Positions 1-10,388 of a DNA stretch of 64,000 nucleotides are shown in pieces (position 1 is the stretch's first letter; each line of letters begins with the position of its first letter). The DNA is from Hyphomicrobium sp. Lineage in GTDB: Bacteria; Pseudomonadota; Alphaproteobacteria; Rhizobiales; Hyphomicrobiaceae. Under the pieces are notes generated by a model. That model was not told where the DNA came from. It ran no database searches and worked only from the letters and a program-made list of their open reading frames with translations. The translations under genes and the position numbers were made by a program. The stretch is taken from NCBI GenBank assembly GCA_016716675.1, contig JADJVG010000015.1, forward strand, positions 8,468-72,467, written 5' to 3'.

Positions 1-1734
1 CCGACTTCACCCAATCGCGGATATCGGGGCCGGAGAAGCCCCATTGCAGCATCAGTGCCGGAATGGCGGCAAGCACCAGCAGAACCGTCAGCACGCTTTC
101 GGTCAGCCAGGCGAGCTGGCGGCGGCGCGGCGCATCGATACCGAACTGCTGCTCCAGCACAGAGCCGACGGCGTTGGTGCCGGCATTGCTTTCCCGTGTG
201 AAGGCGCGGATGGCGAGGAACAGAAGCGTGGCGATCAGTGCCACGACCCCGGTCATTACGATCTGCTGGGCCATAAAGCGGCCAAGCGCGACGTAGCCGG
301 TCAGACAGGCGATTAGGATTGCGGCCGCCGCGAACCACAGCGGGATCTTGAGCCAGCGCGGAGAGATGCGGGCGACCGGCGCGGCAGGGCCTGTGTGGCC
401 GGCAACGCGAAGCGCCGGTTCGAACGGCGTCAGCAGGATGCCCGCCAGCACGCCCGTGAAGGCGAGGCTGGCGACGAGCGACTGCACGACGCTGATCGAC
501 AGCGGGAAATACAGGATTTGACCCACCGCCGTGAAGAACAGGTCGGCCGCGTAGATGGCGGCCAAGACCTGCAGCAGCCGGCAGATGCGGGTTGCTGCAC
601 GTTCTGACAGATCGACGAGCCGTCGCTGCGGCCGGTGTGGCGCGAATACAGCCGAGAGCAGGGCGGAGACACCGATGAATATGAGCGTGGCGCGCAACAA
701 GGCTGCGCCCGCAGGGGCTGCGGTCGGATAGTAGAGCAGGCCCAGGTAGTCGAAGCCGCCGTAAAGCGCCAAAGCGGTCGCGGCACCGGGCAGCGCCAGC
801 ATGGGGGCGACCCACGAGGCAGTCGCGGCACGATCAAAAAACGATGGCAACGGCTGTGAAGGGTCGCGGCGCGACCGCGTCACGCGCATCACAATCGCTT
901 TGAACAGCAAGAACAGCACCGCGCACGCGGCAAGCAGCAGCGTGACGCCGGCCTTTTCGCGCAGAATAGAGTTGGTCCAATCCTCGGCGTTGTAGTTGAG
1001 GCGCCAGGACACAGCGGGGAAATCGCGGACCAGATTGGTCCACAACGAGGGAAACAGCGGGCTCGACATGCGCTCGGTCAGCGAGCGCACGAAAATCTGC
1101 AGGCGCAGATCGGTGATCTTGTCGATCGCCTGTCGCGCCCGCCACCATGTTACTTCCAGCGTCTTGATGGCGCCGGAGAGTTCGGACGCTTCGGCATTAA
1201 GCCGGACACGCTCGGCGGCGATCGAAGGGGCTTCGGGCTGCGCATCCTTGGCGGGCGGTTCGCCCAACTGAGCGATCTGCCGCTGCAGGTCTGCAAGGCG
1301 CGGCCTTAAGCTGTCGGCCGTTTGCGTGGTTTTGGAAATGACTTGATCGATGTCGTCGCGCAGCCGGCCAAGATCGGTATCGACCGAGGTGATGGCGGTC
1401 AGGGTCTTTTCCGCACCCTCCATGGTGCCGACGACGTGGGTGATGGTCGCGTTGACTTCGGGCGGCAGCACCGGCGCGCCGGCGCTGGGCGTGCCACTGG
1501 GCTCCTGCAGGAGGCGCTGTCCGCGCGGTTGCGGCGGCTGGCGGGCGCCTCTGGTGCTGGAGTTTCCGCGGCAACGGTGGTCGCCGCATCCCCTGCGACG
1601 GCCGGCTTTGTGTCGTCCTTCTGCGCCAGGACCGGATGAGCGAGCGTGGCAACGAGCACCGCGCCGGCCACGGCGGCAAAGAGTGCCGTGAGACCCTTCC
1701 AACGGAAAAGACGCTTGAAGTTCTGCATCATCAT
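1..1734 (-). CDS. Mechanosensitive ion channel, MscS family with DUF3772-type N-terminus (partial, frameshifted)
   Basis: The gene enters from the left edge, so only the N-terminal part is present. From the ATG at 1734 (first of three consecutive Met codons) it reads a signal peptide of about 35 residues ending near HPVLAQ, then a Pro/Ala-rich stretch, then a long periplasmic helical region (for example VNATITHVVGTMEGAEKT), then several hydrophobic segments. That order is typical of large MscS-family channels that release solutes under hypo-osmotic shock; the pore and beta domains would lie beyond the window. The reading frame breaks once near 1545-1555: the leader is in one frame and everything downstream is open in another, which looks like a one-base error. 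It is transcribed in the same direction as uvrC, about 255 bases downstream of the uvrC stop. The family is fairly secure; the channel subtype is inferred. Confidence 0.72.
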
Positions 1735-1989
1735 GGGGACTATGTTGCTTTGTCGGTCAGAGATTTGGGCGGATGCCGGTGGGTCGCAACCCGCTGGGCC
1801 GACGATGGCGGCACGGCATGCCAGTGGCACCAAGGCCATTGGGGCGCAGCCCGGGTCATCAGCGTCAACCGACTAACCGTGCCGCTGCCAAAACACAAGC
1901 CGCGGGCCGGAATGGCGGTCGTGCCGCGCCATGATGTCCTGATACCGGCTCAGATCTCGCGATTGATGTGGCGGCGCCCGCCATCCACC

Positions 1990-4010
1990 TCAACCGCGAT
2001 TTTCGTGGAAGAAGTCGTAGATTTTTCTGGCCATTTCGGCGGAGATTCCGGGCACGGCTTTCAAATCCTCTACTCCTGCCCGTGAAACGGCCTTGGCCGA
2101 GCCGAAGTGCTTGAGAAGCGTGCGCTTTCGTGTCGGGCCGATGCCCTCGATGTCGTCGAGTGGATTGGCGCTAAGCGATTTGGAGCGCTTGGCGCGGTGG
2201 GTGCCGATGGCGAATCGGTGGGCCTCATCGCGCAGCCGCTGCACGAAATATAAAACCGGATCTTTGGCTTCGAGCATGAGCGGCCGGTCGCGGCCGATGA
2301 TATGAAAATGCTCGCGCCCCGCATCGCGGTCAGGGCCTTTAGCGACGCCGATCAGTTTGATGTCGGTGATGCCGAGATCGGCAAACACCTCACGCGCAAT
2401 GTTGAGCTGTCCAAGGCCGCCGTCGATGAAGACCACGTCCGGCCGGTCGGGGAAAGTGTCGGTGAACGCAGCGTGGTCGTCATCGTCCGCGGCGGGCTCA
2501 GCGGCAGGGGTGCCGGGCGTGAGGTCGAACTGGACACTTTCCGGTGCGAGCTCACTGTCCTCCGCCACGGCTTCGGCCGTTTCGGCGATGACGAGACGCT
2601 TATATCGCCGGGTCAGTACTTCGCGCATCATTGCGTAGTCATCGCCGGCGGTGATGTCGGCCGACTTGATGTTGAATTTGCGGTACTGGCCTTTGACGAA
2701 GCCGTCGGCACCGGCGACGATCATCGCCCCGACCGCGCTGGTGCCTGAGATATGCGAGTTGTCGAATACCTCGATGCGCCGCGGCGTTCGCTCCAGATCG
2801 AAGCGCTCGGCCAGGGCTTCGAGCAGCCGCATTTGCGATGAACTTTCTGCAAGCTTGCGGCCGAGTGCTTCTCGCGCGTTGGAAAGTGCGTGCTCGACGA
2901 GGCCAGACTTGGTGCCACGCGCGGCACGCGGATCTCAACCTTGCGTTCGGCTTTGGTGGAGAGCGCTTCGGCGAGCACCGCCCGGTTCGGCACGTCGTGC
3001 GAAATCAGAATGAGTCTGGGTACCGGCTTGTCGTCGTAGAACTGGGCGATGAAGCTATCGAGCACCTCTTCCACCGGCAGCGAGCGGTCGGCCTTGGGAT
3101 AGTAGGCGCGGTTGCCCCAGTTCTGCCCGGTGCGGAAAAAGAACACCTGGACGCAGGTCTGCCCGCCATCCTGATAGGCGGCGAACACGTCGGCTTCCTC
3201 CACGCCTTCGGGATTGATCGCCTGATCGGCCGTGACGTGGGCCAGCGCCCACAAGCGGTTGCGATACTTCGCGGCCGTCTCGAATTCGAGCTTGTCGGCG
3301 GCGTCCTGCATCAACTGCTGATACATTTGCCTGACGTTCTGGCTCTCGCCATTCAAGAAGCGGACGGCCTCATCGACGAGCTTGCCGTAGTCCTCAAGGC
3401 TGATCTCGCCCGTGCACGGGGCCGCGCAGCGCTTGATCTGATGCAGCAGACACGGGCGGGTGCGCGTTTCATAGACGCTGTCGGAACAGGTACGCAGGAG
3501 AAACGCGCGCTGCAGCATGGTGATAGTGCGGGTGACGGCGCCGGCGGAAGCAAACGGGCCGAAGTAGTCGCCCTTCCGCGCCCGTGCGCCGCGATGCTTC
3601 ATCACCTGGGGGGCGGCCTGATCGCGGGCGATCAGGATATAGGGAAACGACTTGTCGTCGCGCATGAGCACGTTGAAACGCGGCCGGAAGCGTTTGATCA
3701 GGTTGGCTTCCAGCAGCAGCGCTTCGGCTTCCGTGCGCACCGTCACGAATTCCATCGTCGCCGTCGCCGCGATCATACGGGCGATGCGGTTGGTGTGGCC
3801 GCCCATGCGCGCATAGTTGGAGACGCGGGCCTTGAGCGATCGCGCCTTGCCGACGTAGATCACCTCGCCCGCCGCATCGAGCATGCGGTAGACGCCGGGC
3901 GTGGCCGGCAAGAGTTTCAAATATCCGGCGATGATCTCAACGCCCGTGCGGGGTGGCGTCTGCGGCGCGCCGGACGCTTCGGGGTCGGTGGGGTCGTCCT
4001 TCTGGGGCAT
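1990..4010 (-). CDS. uvrC: Excinuclease ABC subunit C, UvrC (one frameshift)
   Basis: UvrC makes the 3' and 5' incisions in nucleotide excision repair with UvrA and UvrB in the cytoplasm. The N-terminal GIY-YIG nuclease is clear (TPGVYRMLDAAGEVIYVGKA), followed by the Cys-rich segment ending in CAAPCTGEIS, a UvrB-interacting UVR motif (KLEFETAAKYRNRL), the RNase H-like C-terminal nuclease (EVFDNSHISG, VFIDGGLGQLN) and a terminal helix-hairpin-helix (IEGIGPTRKRTLLKHFGS). The frame breaks near 2925, where a run reads CGCGTGG and one extra G restores VPRRGTKSGLVEHAL; the span is exactly one base short of 674 codons. I chose the ATG at 4010; the frame stays open upstream to a TTG at 4076. A one-base sequencing error is more likely than a true loss of this core repair gene. 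Confidence 0.93.
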
Positions 4011-4170
4011 CGGCGCCGCGGAGGGGGCTGCAAGCGGCCGGGACCATTGTTCGCTGCGCGCCTGGTCAAGTGCCAATTGCCGGCGCTTGCCTCAAAATGG
4101 CCAAGGAAAGGCGCGCGACCCGAAACGGGACATTTCTGGGTTCTGCGGCGGGGGCTTGGGGGCCGTACCG

Positions 4171-5142
4171 ATGCGTTCAAACAGCTCATCCTGGCGCTGG
4201 TGCTCGCGGCGTTCGCGCCGGCTGTCGCCGCCAAGCCCCGGAAAGAAAGGCGCCAGCCGCAACCTTTCGCGCAGTGAAGACCTGCTCAAGTGGATCAATG
4301 GCTACCGGTTGAAACCTGAGCCGAAGCGCCTGCCGCAAGCGGTCAAAGCCATGTCTGAATTCGGTCTCATCCGAGATATGGACCAGGCCGGGATCTACAT
4401 CGGCTTCACGGCAGGCGTTCTGGGATCGGAAGCGGACAATATCGACAAGGCCATCACCGCGCTGTTTCCGCTAAGCCCTGAAGACCAGGTGTTGCTTATC
4501 AAGGCGATTGCCTATTCCGGGCTCCCCGATTGGAAAGAGGTATTGACCCGCTACGTCGAGCGCATGCCGGCCCGCAAGGTGCTGATCGACAAGTATCTGT
4601 TTGGCGGCAAGCCGTCGCTTGAAAATCTGCCGCTCTCCGAAGACCAGAGCGCCATCGACATCAACTGGGGCTACTATTTCGCAACCGGCTCGGAAGCGCC
4701 GGTGCGTCGCATCGTCAAGGCCATGGCGATGTCGACCGACAAGGACGACGTCGAAAAACTCACCATAGGTTCGATGGCCAAATGGACGCTGGCACAGAAC
4801 GCGGCGCACGATGCCGATTTGCTCGCCATGCTGAAGCAGCTGCCCGAGGAGCAGACGGCCGGCGTGCGCCAGCCGTTGAACGAAGTGATCGACGCCGCTG
4901 AGACGCTGGAACTCTCGAAGGTGCGCAAACAGGCGCTGGCCTCGATCGACGAGTTGAAGGCCAAGGGGCCGGAAAAGGTGCGCAGCTATAATTGGTGGGG
5001 CCAGGCCGGCCAGACCGTTCTGGCGTTGGGCTGTGTCGCGGCCGGAGCGCTGGGGCAGGTCGAGTTCGGCATTCCCTGCGTAGTCGGCGGCGCGGCCTCG
5101 ACCGCCGCGCTCAAGTATTTTGGCCCTAGCAGCGGAAAATAA
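4171..5142 (+). CDS. Hypothetical protein, probably exported
   Basis: No family is recognised. From about residue 35 the protein reads as a soluble, mostly helical sequence (SEDLLKWINGYRLKPEPKRL, NWGYYFATGSEAPVRRIVKAM) and ends in a hydrophobic segment (GQTVLALGCVAAGALGQVEFG) with two Cys. The ATG at 4171 gives an Arg/Ser-rich start, unlike a real N-terminus. The neighbouring frame at the same place encodes a good signal peptide (FKQLILALVLAAFAPAVAA) that stops at 4277, so the real gene probably starts with that leader and crosses a one-base frameshift near 4240-4270. It lies divergent from uvrC and convergent with the MgtC-like remnant. The coding call for 4280-5142 is firm; the start is uncertain. 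Confidence 0.62.
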   Translation: MRSNSSSWRWCSRRSRRLSPPSPGKKGASRNLSRSEDLLKWINGYRLKPEPKRLPQAVKAMSEFGLIRDMDQAGIYIGFTAGVLGSEADNIDKAITALFPLSPEDQVLLIKAIAYSGLPDWKEVLTRYVERMPARKVLIDKYLFGGKPSLENLPLSEDQSAIDINWGYYFATGSEAPVRRIVKAMAMSTDKDDVEKLTIGSMAKWTLAQNAAHDADLLAMLKQLPEEQTAGVRQPLNEVIDAAETLELSKVRKQALASIDELKAKGPEKVRSYNWWGQAGQTVLALGCVAAGALGQVEFGIPCVVGGAASTAALKYFGPSSGK

Positions 5143-5152
5143 TTCTTAATCG

Positions 5153-6000
5153 CTAGAAGAAGCCACGCAACAGGAAGGCCGCCAGAACAGCAGCGGCAAC
5201 TGCCGCTATTGACGTGATCGCCAGACGCTTTCCAACCGCGTGACCGCCCGCGCTCCACCCGAGCACCGTCTTGGCAGCCGTATTTACGGTCACTGCAATC
5301 GCGATCGCGATCGCTGCGACTTCAACGGTAATCTCTCCGCCACCAAGCCGCGACATCGACAACGTGATCGCATCGACATCGGCAATGCCGGAGAGCGCCT
5401 GCGCCCACGCCGTGGTCTCACCCTCAGGTGCTCGGTTGCCAGGGGCCCCCCCCCGCCCGCGCCCGGGGCGGGGGGGGCGGGGGGGCCACCGGGGGGCCCG
5501 CCGGGGGGGGGGGGGGGCCGGGGGGGGGGGGGGTGGGGGGGGGCGGAGCCCGGCGGCGGGAGGGGGGGCAAAAAGGGGGGGTCCGCGGAAAAGCCCCCGG
5601 GGGGGGGGGGGGCCGGGGGGCCGGGGGGGGGGGTGGGGGGGGGGGGCGGGGGGGAAAGGTCATCGCCATCAGCACGAGCGCCGACCGCAATTCGATCCAA
5701 GTGAGGCGCTTGAGCCAATCGTGCAGCGCCGGTTTCAATGCGAGCAGTCCGGTGGCGGAACGCGCAACGGTCGTCATCCCAGTGCCGCCTTGCGCTCGCG
5801 GTAGCGGAAGATAATAACGGCGGCGCTGTAGGTCATGAAGGCCAGCGCCAGCGCGATAAGCCCCGCGTCGCCCGTGCGCAGGGCGAGTGCACCCCAGATG
5901 CCGCCCAGCAAGCCGCCGAGTGCGTGGGTGCGGAAGCCCGCGGCGCGTTCGCCTTCCGGATCTTGCCGTGCTTGCCCCGCGCGCGAGACCCACCCGAAGA
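5153..6000 (-). pseudogene. MgtC/SapB family membrane protein with DUF4010-like C-terminus (internally corrupted)
   Basis: Three separated pieces of one integral membrane protein are readable on this strand. The N-terminal piece (about 5776-5990) has the MgtC-type signature EGERAAGFRTHALGGLLGG and hydrophobic helices ending IIFRYRERKAAL. The middle piece (5655-5775) reads GLLALKPALHDWLKRLTWIELRSALVLMAM in its own frame. The C-terminal piece (5153-5440) reads GIADVDAITLSMSRLGGGEI and two more helices. This order matches long MgtC/SapB-DUF4010 proteins, poorly understood membrane proteins sometimes linked to magnesium or acid stress. The stretch expected between the first two pieces is missing. 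The central core is replaced by a G/C homopolymer block (5440-5658). A second block lies at the N-terminal end. The damage looks technical. Confidence 0.6.
5440..5658. other. G/C homopolymer block, probable sequencing artefact
   Basis: About 220 bases made almost entirely of runs of G (up to about fifteen) with C interruptions and a few A or T. The block replaces the middle of the MgtC-like gene, which reads normally on both sides. No tandem unit is visible. The base composition is unlike anything else in the window except 6000-6172. A low-quality read end or a gap filled with unreliable calls explains it best. Confidence 0.75.
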
Positions 6001-6172
6001 CCCCCCCCGGGGGGGCGAAGGGGCGGCGAAAGAGCAGGGGCCCCCCGGGTGCGGGGGGAGGGGGGGGGGGGGGGGGGCGGGGCCAACGCCCCCAGCGGCG
6101 TCCACCGGGCCCCCGGGCGCCCCCCGCGGGGGGGGGGGGCGCCCGCCGGGCCAGCTCCGGGCGGTCCGGGGA
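6000..6172. other. Second G/C homopolymer block, probable sequencing artefact
   Basis: About 170 bases dominated by G and C runs. It sits at the junction of the 3' end of the first glucosaminidase-like gene (which loses its stop codon here) and the 5' end of the MgtC-like gene (which loses its start). Recognisable protein sequence resumes immediately on both sides. It mirrors the block at 5440-5658, so the two bracket the only surviving N-terminal part of the MgtC-like gene. Confidence 0.72.
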
Positions 6173-7613
6173 CCAGGGAGTCGGGGTTTTGGCAGTTGGC
6201 GTAGGCGTCGGCGAGTGCTGCGTCCTTGCTGTCATATTCGCCGACGATTTCAGCGTCCGGCGCCGATGATTTGGTGAAGGTTTCGAACATCGATTTTTCG
6301 AACCCGTCGAGCACGGTGAGTGCCGTGTAGCGCGTCTCACCTTCGATGCGAGCGCGCAGTAGCAGCGTTTTTGTGCCACCGTAACTTGCCGCAAGAACCT
6401 TGCAGTCCTGCGGAAGGGTGGCGGACCGCGCCGATGGCGTCAGCACGACGTCTTTAAAACGGGCGCTTGGTGACGCGGCGAGTGCTGTTGGCGCGATGTC
6501 GGCTGGACCGCCCAATCGCGACGGTTCTGGCAGGGCGGCGGACGATGTCTCGGGCGCGATTTTGAAATGCGGCAGTGTTGACACTTCGGCCGGCTCTGAC
6601 GTGGTTTCAGGCGGCACTGCTTGCAGTGGTGGGGCCTCTGCAGCGGAGATACTGCCCTCACGCGACCAGATCGTGCGAACGGGCGGCGTGGAAGTCGGCG
6701 TATCAACGGCGTCGCGCACGTTAGACGGAGGCGCATTCTCCGTTGCGCTCTGATCATATTCGCGCGCCATCACATCTGGGTTCGCCCACGGTAGAGTTTC
6801 GGGAGTGGCTTCCGGACCGGCCAACTTTGAGGGCTTTGGTCCACCAAGGCGGTACGGCGGCGTAAACGCATCGAGACGCTTGCGCGTTGCAGGTTGCGGC
6901 ACCGGCACCGCTGCAAGCTTCTGTGTCGGCGCGGCACTGGCCGTTGTGGAATTGCAAAAGCCGCTGCGGAATTGCTCGGCAACAGCATCAATGGTGCGGG
7001 AATAGGCGCGATCAGCGGCCCATCGGCGCGCCAGATCGCCATACGTCACGGGCCGGCGCAAGCGCAGTGACGCGCTGATGATACCGTCTTGCTGCTGTTC
7101 GGTGCGCGGCGCGATCGGAGACGCAAGCCGCTCGCCGGAATAAGCGACCAGATGCTGGATCTGTGCGTGCACGCCGGTTTTGACATCCGGGAAGCGATCG
7201 CCAGGAACGCCGCCGCCGGTTGCGCCGATGCCAGCAAAATTGTTCTGCTTTTCGTGGACGTCACCACGACGCCCGTCACCGCGCCGAAACTTGAGGGCGT
7301 TGGTTTCGATGATCATCTGGAAGAAGGCGTAGTCCCAGCGGACGCGCCATGCATCGCCCCAATATTTGTACCAGCGCGCAATATCGCGAAACTTCGGATC
7401 GAGGTTCGGATTGCGGCTGACGAGAAACGCCGTCAACCGTTCGGGCGTCGCGCATGCCGGAATATGATTTTTTGCCGACATGCGGATTTCAGGCGCGGCG
7501 CGCGCAGGCGTCGTCAAAAGCAGAAACGCTGCGAAACCGGCGATGACCGGCGGCGAATGCCGGCGCGCGCCATAAGACACAATTGGACTGCAACGTGGAT
7601 CGAGACCGCGCAT
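6173..7613 (-). CDS. Secreted glucosaminidase-domain protein A (tandem paralogue; 3' end obscured)
   Basis: A predicted peptidoglycan hydrolase of the endo-beta-N-acetylglucosaminidase (PF01832-like) type. From the ATG at 7613 (preceded by AGGGGTG as ribosome binding site) it has a signal peptide ending near TTPARA, then the catalytic domain at about residues 50-190 with the likely acidic residue in FQMIIETNAL and the motif QNNFAGIGATGG. A long Pro/Ala/Thr-rich linker of some 200 residues follows, then a C-terminal domain starting CKVLAASYGGT and ending DAYANCQN. The gene directly downstream of its paralogue (7640-8942) shares both domains. Its stop codon falls inside the G/C block at 6000-6172, so the end is approximate. 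The catalytic-domain call is good; the substrate is inferred from the family. Confidence 0.72.
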
Positions 7614-7639
7614 GAGCGACACCCCTAAAAGCTGCAGTC

Positions 7640-8942
7640 TCAACCTTCAGGGCAAAGCTCAAACGCCTTGTCGAGTGCTTGTGTCGGATTTGAAAATTCC
7701 CCGACCTTCTTTCCGCCTTTCGCATAGGCGGCAATGTAGGCGTCGGCTTCGCGCTGCGCCGTGCCTTCGTTGACATCGAGAACCGTGTAATTATCGAGGC
7801 TATCGACGCTTGCCTTGATGATGACGGCGTGCGTTCCGCCATAGCTGGCCGTCCACACTTTGCACTTCGTGGGCGTCGCTGCGGTTTCCGGCGCGGCTGG
7901 TGCGAGGGCAGACTTTGTGCCGGCGCCCAGCGTAGTGGCGAGTGCCGCCGTTTGAATTTTGGCCGGCGCATTTTCAGCCGTTGCTGCAGGCGCGTCTGCC
8001 GGCGGCTCATCCTTGGCGCCGTTCAGGATCGTGACGGCGGGCTGAACGCTCGCGCCAGCATCAGGCGGTGTTGCCGACGGTTGAGTGGCGGTTGTGTCCG
8101 GTGTCGATAGCGCTGCCAGCATTCCGGCGCCGAGATTTGAACGAACATAGGAACCGTTGGCGCGCGCTTCCTCAACCGCTCTGCGGGCGAGTTCGACACC
8201 GGAAACCTTGGGCTGCGATGCGACCGGCTCTTCGGCAATCGGTGCGGCGCTGGCCGTTTTGTATTCCGCGTTGGCGTCCGGTTTGACGAGCGCCATCATC
8301 TCGGGCTTGGGATCATCGGCCTTGCACGGGCCGTCGAAGAAAGCTTCGGAAACATTCTCGATATCGCGTGCGTAGTGCCGCGAGCCTGGAGCCCATTGCT
8401 TGGCCAGTTGGTTATAGGTCATCGGGCCGGAAATAGATTTCTGCCACGACGTCAGCACGCCCCATTCCTGAACCTTGCGGGTGCGTTCCGCCACCGGACT
8501 CGGTGACCTTTTCGCCGGCGTACATCAGAAGATGCTGCAGGTGGGCTTTGACGCCGGTCGCAACGTCGGGGAAAGCTTTCCCCGGCTCACGTTTGCCGGT
8601 GGCGCCGAGGCCGGCGAAATTGTTCTGGTTGGGCGAAACATCGCCCGTGAAGGTCAGGTTGCCGGTTTCGAGAAGCATTTGAAAGAAGGCGACATCCCAG
8701 CGGATCTGCAATTCTTCGCCGACGCGCGCGTAGTCGGCGGCAATGGTCGCGAACTTTTCCTCGAGCCTGCAGTTGCGGCTTTCCAGAAACGCGGTGAAGC
8801 GGCCGGGCGTGACGCACTGCGGGCACCTTGTTCGTTCCGGAAGCTTGACCTGGGGAAGATCGGCCGCCACAGCTGGAGCCGAAAGAGCCGTAACAGAAAC
8901 GGCGGTTGCCAAAACGGAGCGCAAACGCGCCCAACGCGGCAC
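7640..8942 (-). CDS. Secreted glucosaminidase-domain protein B (tandem paralogue; frameshifted)
   Basis: Paralogue of the next gene downstream. The likely start is the GTG at 8942, giving a signal peptide (VPRWARLRSVLATAV, cleavage after APAVAA); the frame is open back to 8987. The glucosaminidase domain follows with CVTPGRFTAFLESRNC, FFQMLLETGNL (putative catalytic Glu) and QNNFAGLGATGK. The frame breaks near 8490, within the catalytic domain, and continues as VQEWGVLTSWQKSISGPMTY. A variable Ala/Pro/Thr linker leads to a C-terminal domain (CKVWTASYGGTHAVIIKA to FELCPEG) that matches the one in protein A. The stop at 7640 is 27 bases from the ATG of protein A, so the two are probably co-transcribed. 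The AGGGGTGTCGC string before protein A also occurs upstream of this gene at about 8966-8976. Confidence 0.7.
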
Positions 8943-9199
8943 ATCATGGTAACACCCATAATTACGCGACACCCCTCGTCGGAGCACCTTACAAAACCAA
9001 AATGGTTCATAGGCGCTTAACGTTAATAAATCGTTGACAAGAACCCCCGTGGTTCAGTTTCGACGGTGTGCCGAGGGTCCTCCAAGAATGGGGCGGAACT
9101 ATTGAGGCAAGCGTTGTACGGCAGGGATCCTGTGACTTTCCGGCGATCGCGGCGCCCTCGGGTGTCTTCCGAACTTGCACTGCGGTCCATCTGTCGCGC

Positions 9200-10010
9200 G
9201 GCAATGCCTGCGTTGGCGGCTGACGTGCAGCGCTCGCATTCAATGGGCCAGATGTCGCCGCGATTGATCCCGGCACTCATTCGGTCCGTCAGTCCACGGC
9301 GCCTGTCGCCCAGGATCAGGTCAAGTGCGGACCGCTGCGGCGATCTTCGTCCGGTCTGATGGTCGACGTAACTAAAGCGACGGCTGCGATTTGGGTCGTC
9401 GGCGGCGAAATCGGCTTCTGTCGGTTTCAATCGCTGCGCAGGCCCGGCCCAGGGCCGATCGCGTTGACGCGGATGCGCGGTGCGAGGCTCTGCGCCAACG
9501 TCTGCGTGGCAGTCCACAACCCGGCTTTCGAAATTGTATAGAAAAGAAATCCGGCGTGAGCTTCCAGACCCGCTGATCGATGATGTTGATGATGTTGCCG
9601 TCGCAATTGTCCGGCAGATGCCGCGCCATGGCCTGCGCCAGAAACACCGGCGCCTTGAGGTTGATGTCGAGGTGGGTGTCCCAAGTTGCTTCGTCGCTGT
9701 TGTGAACGGTGTCGAGCTGAAACTCGGACGCATTGTTGATCAAACACGAAGGCGCCCCCCAGGGTCTCCGCACCGCGCGGCAACAAGGCTTTCGAGTCTG
9801 GCAATCGCGGCAAGGTCGGCGGTACGATTGCGGCCTCCCCCCCCCGATTCGGATCTCTTTCGCCAACGCTTCGGCATCGGGCTGGCGAATCGGTAGTGCA
9901 TGGCGACCGCCCAGCCGTCACGGGCCATATCGCGCGCAATGGCCCGTCCGATGCGCCGGGCAGCACCGGTAATCAGCACGTTCCACGAGGCGAGGGGCCG
10001 AATCGCTCAT
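9200..10010 (-). pseudogene. Short-chain dehydrogenase/reductase, several frameshifts
   Basis: A classical SDR can be assembled from several frames. It starts at the ATG at 10010 (MSDSAPRLVER), shifts near 9985 to the nucleotide-binding motif LITGAARRIGRAIARDMA, shifts again around 9850-9880, then reads LINNASEFQLDTV (the NNAS motif), IINIIDQRVWKLTPDF, and after another shift the catalytic YTISKAGLW (Tyr-x3-Lys) and RIRVNAIGPGP. The tail near 9270-9330 (LILGD) is again displaced. The arrangement resembles FolM-like pteridine reductases, but that is a guess. At least four one-base breaks in 700 bases, at otherwise perfect motifs, suggest poor base calling rather than decay. The true 3' end is uncertain. 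Confidence 0.6.
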
Positions 10011-10388
10011 TTTCGGGTCCTTTGAAGCGGATCGGTTCGGGGGTAACGCATCGGTATGTCCAGACATGCCCGCGCAACGCTGGCAAGGCACACCCCGGTT
10101 TGATTCTCCAGAGCAATTGCCTAATCGGCGGGCACCCCCGAATGCTGTTGCCGGAATGCAGCGCCGCCCATGCTCGCTTTTGGGGCAAAAGGAACCCCCC
10201 GTGCGGTTGTTTGGCAATCAGCGTTGCTTAATTGTGACGGTTGTTCAGCGAGGAGACAGCCAAGGCCTGGAACCGCTTGTAGGTAGGCGGCGATTGCGGT
10301 CAAGTATCGACATGACAGCAGAAATGCAAATCGAGTCGGGGGAGCCGGCTTATTTGCGGGTTGCCAGATAGGGACGGGGGTTTTCACT
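10011..10388. other. Intergenic region, divergent SDR/porin promoters
   Basis: About 380 bases between the SDR start and the porin start hold no convincing gene. The region must contain both divergent promoters. It is rich in short C and G runs near 10125-10200, the kind of run where miscalls occur elsewhere in this window. I could not place a -35/-10 pair with confidence. Confidence 0.4.

Noticed and set aside
2838..4277. Long open frame (479 codons) on the + strand across uvrC
   Set aside because: It is antisense to clear UvrC motifs. Only its last 25 or so codons look real, as a displaced signal peptide of the next gene.
5424..6172. C-terminal extension of glucosaminidase protein A through the G/C block
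   Set aside because: It only appears because homopolymer runs hold no stop codons; the product is Pro/Gly repeats and cannot be trusted.
5440..6172. G-quadruplex or regulatory G-rich island
   Set aside because: The runs interrupt conserved coding sequence at random places and have no regular spacing; artefact is simpler.
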